NCBI RefSeq assembly: GCF_900108365.1
Contig: NZ_FNWQ01000005.1
Span: 62,001-126,000, forward strand
Direction: 5' to 3'
Source of the DNA: Chryseobacterium culicis
GTDB lineage: Bacteria; Bacteroidota; Bacteroidia; Flavobacteriales; Weeksellaceae
DNA: 64,000 nt
The position numbers and the translations under genes were made by a program. Below the pieces are notes generated by a model. That model searched no databases. It worked only from the letters and a program-made list of their open reading frames with translations, and had not been told where the DNA came from. Positions 60,266 through 64,000 of the stretch are shown in pieces (within the stretch, counting starts at the first letter, position 1; every line of letters begins with the position of its first letter).

Positions 60266-61210
60266 ATGAAATATACATATACAGAAAAAAAGGACACTCG
60301 TTCAGGATTCGGAGCAGGATTAGCTGAGCTGGCTGACAAAAACCCCAATGTTGTTGCACTTTGCGCAGACCTTATCGGTTCTTTGAAAATGGAGAAATTC
60401 ATTGAGAAAGCTCCTGAAAGATTCTTCCAGATCGGTATTGCAGAAGCCAACATGATGGGAATTGCTGCCGGTCTCAGCATTACAGGAAAAATTCCTTTTA
60501 CAGGAACTTTTGCCAACTTCTCTACTTCAAGAGTATATGATCAGATTCGTCAGTCTATCGCTTATTCTAACAAAAATGTAAAAATCTGTGCATCTCACGC
60601 AGGTCTTACTTTAGGAGAAGACGGGGCTACCCACCAGGTTCTTGAAGACATCGGTATGATGAAAATGCTTCCGGGAATGACGGTGATCAATACTTGTGAC
60701 TACAACCAGACAAAAGCTGCTACATTAGCCATTGCAGATTTCGAAGGCCCTGTATATTTAAGATTCGGAAGACCTGTAGTACCTGTATTCATTCCGGAAG
60801 ATATGCCTTTCGAAATCGGAAAAGGAATTATGCTTCAGGAAGGTACTGATGTAACAATTGTGGCAACCGGACACCTGGTATGGGAGTCTCTTGTAGCTGC
60901 AGATGAACTTGAGAAAGAAGGTATTTCTTGTGAGGTAATCAACATTCACACGATCAAGCCCCTTGATGAAGAGATCATTTTAAAATCTGTTGAAAAAACG
61001 GGTAAGATTGTAACGGCTGAAGAGCACAACTATCTTGGCGGTTTAGGAGAATCTGTTGCAGGTATGCTTGCAAGAAGAAGGCCTACAAAACAGGAGTTTG
61101 TGGCAGTGCATGATACTTTCGGAGAGTCTGCAACGCCTGCCGAACTTATGAAGAAATACAAAATTGATTCTGCTGCAGTAAAAGAAGCTGTAAAGAGAAT
61201 TTTAGCTTAA
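60266..61210 (+). CDS. Transketolase, C-terminal subunit
   Basis: 314 residues carrying the pyrimidine-binding domain (FGAGLAELADKNPNVVALCADL, GIAEANMMGIAAGLSITGKIPF) and the C-terminal domain (EEHNYLGGLGESVAGMLARRRP). The split arrangement as two genes is normal in many bacteria and archaea, so this is not a frameshift. Both genes end in one strong terminator. Confidence 0.95.
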   Translation: MKYTYTEKKDTRSGFGAGLAELADKNPNVVALCADLIGSLKMEKFIEKAPERFFQIGIAEANMMGIAAGLSITGKIPFTGTFANFSTSRVYDQIRQSIAYSNKNVKICASHAGLTLGEDGATHQVLEDIGMMKMLPGMTVINTCDYNQTKAATLAIADFEGPVYLRFGRPVVPVFIPEDMPFEIGKGIMLQEGTDVTIVATGHLVWESLVAADELEKEGISCEVINIHTIKPLDEEIILKSVEKTGKIVTAEEHNYLGGLGESVAGMLARRRPTKQEFVAVHDTFGESATPAELMKKYKIDSAAVKEAVKRILA

Positions 61211-61230
61211 TATAAGCTTATTACACAGAT

Positions 61231-61269
61231 AAAACTCGGCGGTTTCTTCGAAACCGCCGAGTTTTTTTT
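61231..61269 (+). terminator. Terminator after the transketolase genes
   Basis: AAACTCGGCGGTTTC / GAAACCGCCGAGTTT perfect stem plus eight Ts. Confidence 0.93.
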
Positions 61270-61297
61270 GACAGATCTGTGAAGACCTGTTTTTTGT

Positions 61298-61371
61298 GAT
61301 GCATCAACCACCCCGTTAAAAATTCTTTAGATTTTTGCCCCCCTTCCAAAAGAGGGGAATGGTTATACCTC
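61298..61371. repeat. Probable dispersed intergenic repeat (AACCACCCCG..CCCTTCCAAAAGAGGGG)
   Basis: CATCAACCACCCCGTTAAAAATTC, GATTTTTGCCCCCC and CCTTCCAAAAGAGGGG have the shape of a small palindromic intergenic element. Only one copy lies in the window, so its repeat nature is inferred from form and from a memory of similar words in this genus. Confidence 0.35.
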
Positions 61372-61407
61372 AGTTCATCATGGTATTAGTTTTTACCCTT
61401 CTTATTC

Positions 61408-61926
61408 TTAGTTTTCGTCCTGCTTCAGTGGAATTCCTACAGCAATGAGAACAGGGCATAAAATTTCTTTAATGTACTCATCTTCTTTTCTTTCAGAAGC
61501 TTTTGAGCCTGAAAAATAATTGCTGATCCTGTAGTTTTTCACAAACTGATTTCTCTTTTTCCCGATTGAATAATAATGTCCTCCTCTTTCATCATTCACA
61601 AAATAAGTCATCTCATCAAAATGCATCAGTTTTCTGGAGAAATAAAGCTTTCTGTATATGCACTTCTCGGATTTATCAAAAATAAATTTCACGGGAATCA
61701 TGAAAAACAGATCAAACAGAAAATAGATCATATAGACGGTCCACAATCCTATTGCTATTTTAAACTGGTCTCCGGACATTTTATCTCTGAAATAATAGAT
61801 GATGGCAGGCAGCGCTAAAACTCCCAATGCCAGCCACCACACTAAAGTCCGCAGGAAACTGTAATTCGGCATAAAGCTTATTTCACTTCCGTTTTCCTCA
61901 AACTTATAGCGGTCTCTGATGTTCAT
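61408..61926 (-). CDS. Membrane protein of unknown function
   Basis: 172 residues with two hydrophobic segments (FLRTLVWWLALGVLALPAIIYYF and IAIGLWTVYMIYFLFDLFFMIP), followed by a soluble part with FDKSEKCIYRKLYFSRKLMHFDEMTYFVNDERGGHYYSIGKK, which looks like a PH-like domain of small membrane sensors. Its start lies within the 23-base overlap with the gene at 61904, so the two are translationally coupled. Function unknown. Confidence 0.7.
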   Translation of the reverse strand: MNIRDRYKFEENGSEISFMPNYSFLRTLVWWLALGVLALPAIIYYFRDKMSGDQFKIAIGLWTVYMIYFLFDLFFMIPVKFIFDKSEKCIYRKLYFSRKLMHFDEMTYFVNDERGGHYYSIGKKRNQFVKNYRISNYFSGSKASERKEDEYIKEILCPVLIAVGIPLKQDEN

Positions 61927-62383
61927 TTCCGGGAGTATTGATGTTCATAATATCCTCTGTTTCATTGACCATTTTCTGTATTCCTTTTTGGGTAAGCGCC
62001 TGTCCTACCGTCAGCTGCTTTTCCTTTCCATCTACTTCAAAATACATAGACAGCATTACATTGGTCGTGATAAAGCCCAGATATTTTGTGGCTAAAACAT
62101 GGAAATTTCTGAAGTTTTCAAGAGGATATGTTCTTGCCGGAACAAAAACAGAGTGTTTTCCGGTGATCGTTTTCCGGTCCATATCAATGATCAGTTTCTT
62201 ATTAAAGAAGTTGAGAACAATAAGTGCTACAACAGCGATAAGGACATAGCTTAAAGCTCTGACGCTATTAAAGAGCAGTCCTGCAACGACCAGAAAAATA
62301 ATGCAGAGCACGGTTACAAATACCGGCTGATTTCTAAAAATGTACTGGTTTCCTTCCTGTTTGTAAAATTGGTAGTTATTCAT
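61904..62383 (-). CDS. Membrane protein of unknown function (PH-like)
   Basis: 159 residues: QPVFVTVLCIIFLVVAGLLFNSVRALSYVLIAVVALIVLNFF is a two-pass membrane region, then KLIIDMDRKTITGKHSVFVPARTYPLENFRNFHVLATKYLGF and MLSMYFEVDGKEKQLTV. It resembles its neighbour at 61408 in design (two TM then a beta-rich domain with a DxxxKxIxxK pattern), suggesting a duplicated pair. Overlap of 23 bases indicates an operon. Function unknown. Confidence 0.7.
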   Translation of the reverse strand: MNNYQFYKQEGNQYIFRNQPVFVTVLCIIFLVVAGLLFNSVRALSYVLIAVVALIVLNFFNKKLIIDMDRKTITGKHSVFVPARTYPLENFRNFHVLATKYLGFITTNVMLSMYFEVDGKEKQLTVGQALTQKGIQKMVNETEDIMNINTPGNEHQRPL

Positions 62384-62412
62384 AATGTAAGTGATTTGTT
62401 TAGTGGTTCATT

Positions 62413-62949
62413 TTATCTCTCAATTTTCTTTCCCATCCATTGTTCAAGTTTTGAAAACATTTCGTCGATTGGCAAAACCAAAAGGTCAGGATGATTCTTA
62501 AGCCATTGAGCGTGAAGCTCTGTCGGATTTTCTTCCAGCAGATAAAATGAGTCGTTATTCAGAGTATCTCTTGTATTGTTGGGCCCGAAATATTCGTTTT
62601 CCAAAAAGTGTTTAAGCTCATCTTCTTTCAGGTTTTCCACTTTTGAAGACTGCTCTAAAAACAATTCAAGATGTTTCTGTGCATTGATTTTTTTTAATCC
62701 TTCTATGATAATGCTGTTTAACTCTGCCGACCACCCTGAATTCCATACAAACTGGGAAAAATTTCCGTTTTTATATTGGCTGACATAGTAATCCATGTAA
62801 TAGCTGATGACTGAATCTTCAAACATATTTTGCTGTTCCATTCCTTCCTCATGTAAAAGATTCACAACAGAAATATTGGAGTTTATAATATCGTATGGAT
62901 CATTACTTTTATAAGAGGCTTCTGAGACAATTATTTTATCTGGCTTCAT
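62413..62949 (-). CDS. DMP19-like (DUF4375-type) protein
   Basis: 178 residues, acidic (pI clearly low). The segment ISYYMDYYVSQYKNGNFSQFVWNSGWSAELNSIIIEGLKKINAQKHLELFLEQSSK resembles the NGGFxQFxxNxG core of DMP19-like/DUF4375 proteins, in which a neisserial member is a DNA mimic. The rest is helical and rich in Glu and Asp. It is in the minus-strand run with the DUF4303-like and membrane genes. Role is inferred, possibly immunity or DNA-mimic function. Confidence 0.55.
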   Translation of the reverse strand: MKPDKIIVSEASYKSNDPYDIINSNISVVNLLHEEGMEQQNMFEDSVISYYMDYYVSQYKNGNFSQFVWNSGWSAELNSIIIEGLKKINAQKHLELFLEQSSKVENLKEDELKHFLENEYFGPNNTRDTLNNDSFYLLEENPTELHAQWLKNHPDLLVLPIDEMFSKLEQWMGKKIER

Positions 62950-62986
62950 ATATATATTTAAAGTGTTTTTTTAGTTCCCCATTCTT

Positions 62987-63520
62987 TTAATTGTCCCAGT
63001 TAGCCATCCAGTCCAGATATTCACCTTTATATTCATTATCATTAAGTCTGATGATAAGATCCTGCAGGTCTTTTTTCTCAAACTCATCATCTGAAACCGT
63101 AAAAATCAGGAATATCTCCTTTCCTGTGATATTCGTAAAAAAGTTTTCATTTTTAAGTTTCTCCAAAACTTCAATACAGGTGGAATACAACTTTGCCTGA
63201 AAACCTTCAAACCATTGATCATCGTCATCATGTTTATAAAGTTCTGTTCTCAATTGAGCACAGATTTCATTAAAATCTTCATCGGCGCCTTCCATTTCGT
63301 AGGTCCATTCTGCCGGTTCATATTTATAATAAAGAGCGTCATCTTCATCTGCATTTTCCATCGCTTTCATGGTATTGGCTGCAGGGCATACCGTCATTGC
63401 ACCTTCATCACTGTACAGAGCAAAACTGTAGATCTCTTCTGCTCCATGTTTTTCATACACTTCTAAAAAAGCTTTCTTAGCAGCGTTTTCAATCTGCTGT
63501 TTCAAAATTTCAAAATCCAT
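62987..63520 (-). CDS. DUF4303-like protein
   Basis: 177 residues with the DUF4303 pattern: ENAAKKAFLEVYEKHGAEEIYSFALYSDEGAMTVCPAANTM, YKYEPAEWTYEMEGADEDFNEICAQL and ISTCIEVLEKLKNE-like YSTCIEVLEKLKNENFF. Very acidic. DUF4303 proteins are common near polymorphic-toxin and immunity genes, although that link does not prove function. It is the first gene, in transcription order, of the compact minus-strand run from 63520 to 61408. Confidence 0.75.
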   Translation of the reverse strand: MDFEILKQQIENAAKKAFLEVYEKHGAEEIYSFALYSDEGAMTVCPAANTMKAMENADEDDALYYKYEPAEWTYEMEGADEDFNEICAQLRTELYKHDDDDQWFEGFQAKLYSTCIEVLEKLKNENFFTNITGKEIFLIFTVSDDEFEKKDLQDLIIRLNDNEYKGEYLDWMANWDN

Positions 63521-63618
63521 ACTTCTTTTCTTTTTTAAAATGGGCGGTAAAAATACCTTTATCCTGTCAAATCAGCACCTTGTATTTTTATATAGGCTGT
63601 TCAATTTCGTGATTATGG

Positions 63619-63795
63619 CTACCTGTTTTTATTATATAAGATCAATCCGGGAAGTAAAACAGCTGCTCCAAGAAGTATAGGAGGCAGTTCTCCGTATTTA
63701 AATAACCAGGAAGTTTCTCTGGATGGTCCTATTTTAATGATCACTACCAGGAAGAAACCTATCAATATCAAAATAATTCCAATTGTTTTTTTCAT
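63619..63795 (-). CDS. Very small membrane protein (58 aa)
   Basis: A 58-residue frame from ATG 63795 to TAG 63619, starting MKKTIGIILILIGFFLVVIIK and ending LLPGLILYNKNR. Two hydrophobic helices (about 4-22 and 37-54) are joined by a polar KIGPSRETSWLFKYGELPP loop. The pattern of positively charged ends and a loop is that of small bacterial membrane proteins. Reads cleanly in one frame and sits in a spaced run with the neighbouring minus-strand genes. Function unknown. Confidence 0.6.
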   Translation of the reverse strand: MKKTIGIILILIGFFLVVIIKIGPSRETSWLFKYGELPPILLGAAVLLPGLILYNKNR

Positions 63796-63825
63796 AGCTT
63801 TAAGTTTAATTATTAATAAATCATT

Positions 63826-63996
63826 CTACAAAATTGTTATAACTTTTGGAGGAATAAAAGAAACAATGGTAAGTAACAATGAAAAGATGAGCAAAACAAT
63901 CCCTGTTTTCAGATAACTGGTATTGATGATCAGAAATACAGAAATACAAACCCAGGCTACCACTATAATATGCTGAAATGCCATATACTGCTTCAC
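63826..63996 (-). CDS. Small membrane protein, start at or beyond the window edge
   Basis: A hydrophobic frame ends in TAG at 63826-63828. It can start at ATG 63984 (52 residues) or GTG 63994-63996, and the frame stays open to the window edge. The mature part includes FQHIIVVAWVCISVFLIINTS and GIVLLIFSLLLTIVSFIPP, i.e. two membrane helices. A GTGA at the edge could overlap the stop of an upstream gene. Partial; function unknown. Confidence 0.5.
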   Translation of the reverse strand: MKQYMAFQHIIVVAWVCISVFLIINTSYLKTGIVLLIFSLLLTIVSFIPPKVITIL

Positions 63997-64000
63997 CTGA

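Noticed and set aside
59384-61210. Two transketolase genes read as a frameshifted single gene
   Set aside because: Each half has a proper start and stop with a 30-base gap, and the split N/C arrangement is a known normal form.
1-64000. CRISPR arrays, rRNA, tRNA, prophage or insertion sequence genes
   Set aside because: None were recognised: no regularly spaced repeats, no transposase or integrase motifs, and no RNA gene signatures.

Overview
The window looks like chromosomal DNA of a Chryseobacterium-like flavobacterium (Bacteroidota, Weeksellaceae). The DNA is AT-rich. Candidate promoters follow the Bacteroidota TAnnTTTG (-7) pattern, lipoproteins begin with short signal peptides ending in SCKK or ACKK, and there are two large TonB-dependent receptors, a secreted metalloprotease with a type IX secretion (T9SS) tail and a PNGase F-type deglycosylase. 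I found no rRNA, tRNA, CRISPR array, transposase, integrase or phage gene. Most genes are ordinary core or lifestyle genes; accessory flavour is limited to a few small modules and to dispersed palindromic repeats between genes.

Layout. 1-2700: tail of a glycine-betaine binding protein, then a divergent HxlR regulator / quinone oxidoreductase + cupin unit, flanked by two copies of a MITE-like repeat. 2684-5242: a TonB receptor with a CxxC in its plug, translationally coupled to a periplasmic thioredoxin, behind a perfect palindromic operator. 5336-14840: a tyrosine/homogentisate catabolic island (hmgA, two CoA-transferases, an HTH-like protein, hppD, fahA, a flavin reductase-like gene) in which maleylacetoacetate isomerase is not seen. 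15030-20801: a lipoprotein, two alpha/beta hydrolases, a HipA-like kinase + DUF3037 pair, and CstA. 20878-29980: a large TonB receptor, a UvrD/PcrA helicase, and an active/inactive M16 protease pair. 30114-43383: mainly housekeeping genes (secG, recR, pheS, pepD, ferredoxin and its reductase, LOG-type hydrolase, orphan ABC ATPase, PhnA/YjdM, RsmB-type methyltransferase). 43574-48373: PNGase F homologue, asnB and an exported unknown. 48514-54362: an MFS exporter, then a tightly packed pirin / GNAT / pirin / FMN reductase / TMEM175 channel / YjdI / OsmC / GNAT cluster that looks like an electrophile or oxidative-stress unit. 54548-61210: Na+/solute symporter, T9SS metalloprotease and split transketolase. 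61408-64000: a minus-strand run of small uncharacterised genes including DUF4303-like and DMP19-like proteins and two very small membrane proteins.

The most interesting leads for undescribed biology are the HipA-like kinase/DUF3037 pair, the TonB receptor with plug CxxC plus thioredoxin, the eight-gene pirin-TMEM175-OsmC cluster, and the DUF4303/DMP19-like run at the right edge. All functional statements are from motif reading only; no database search was possible.
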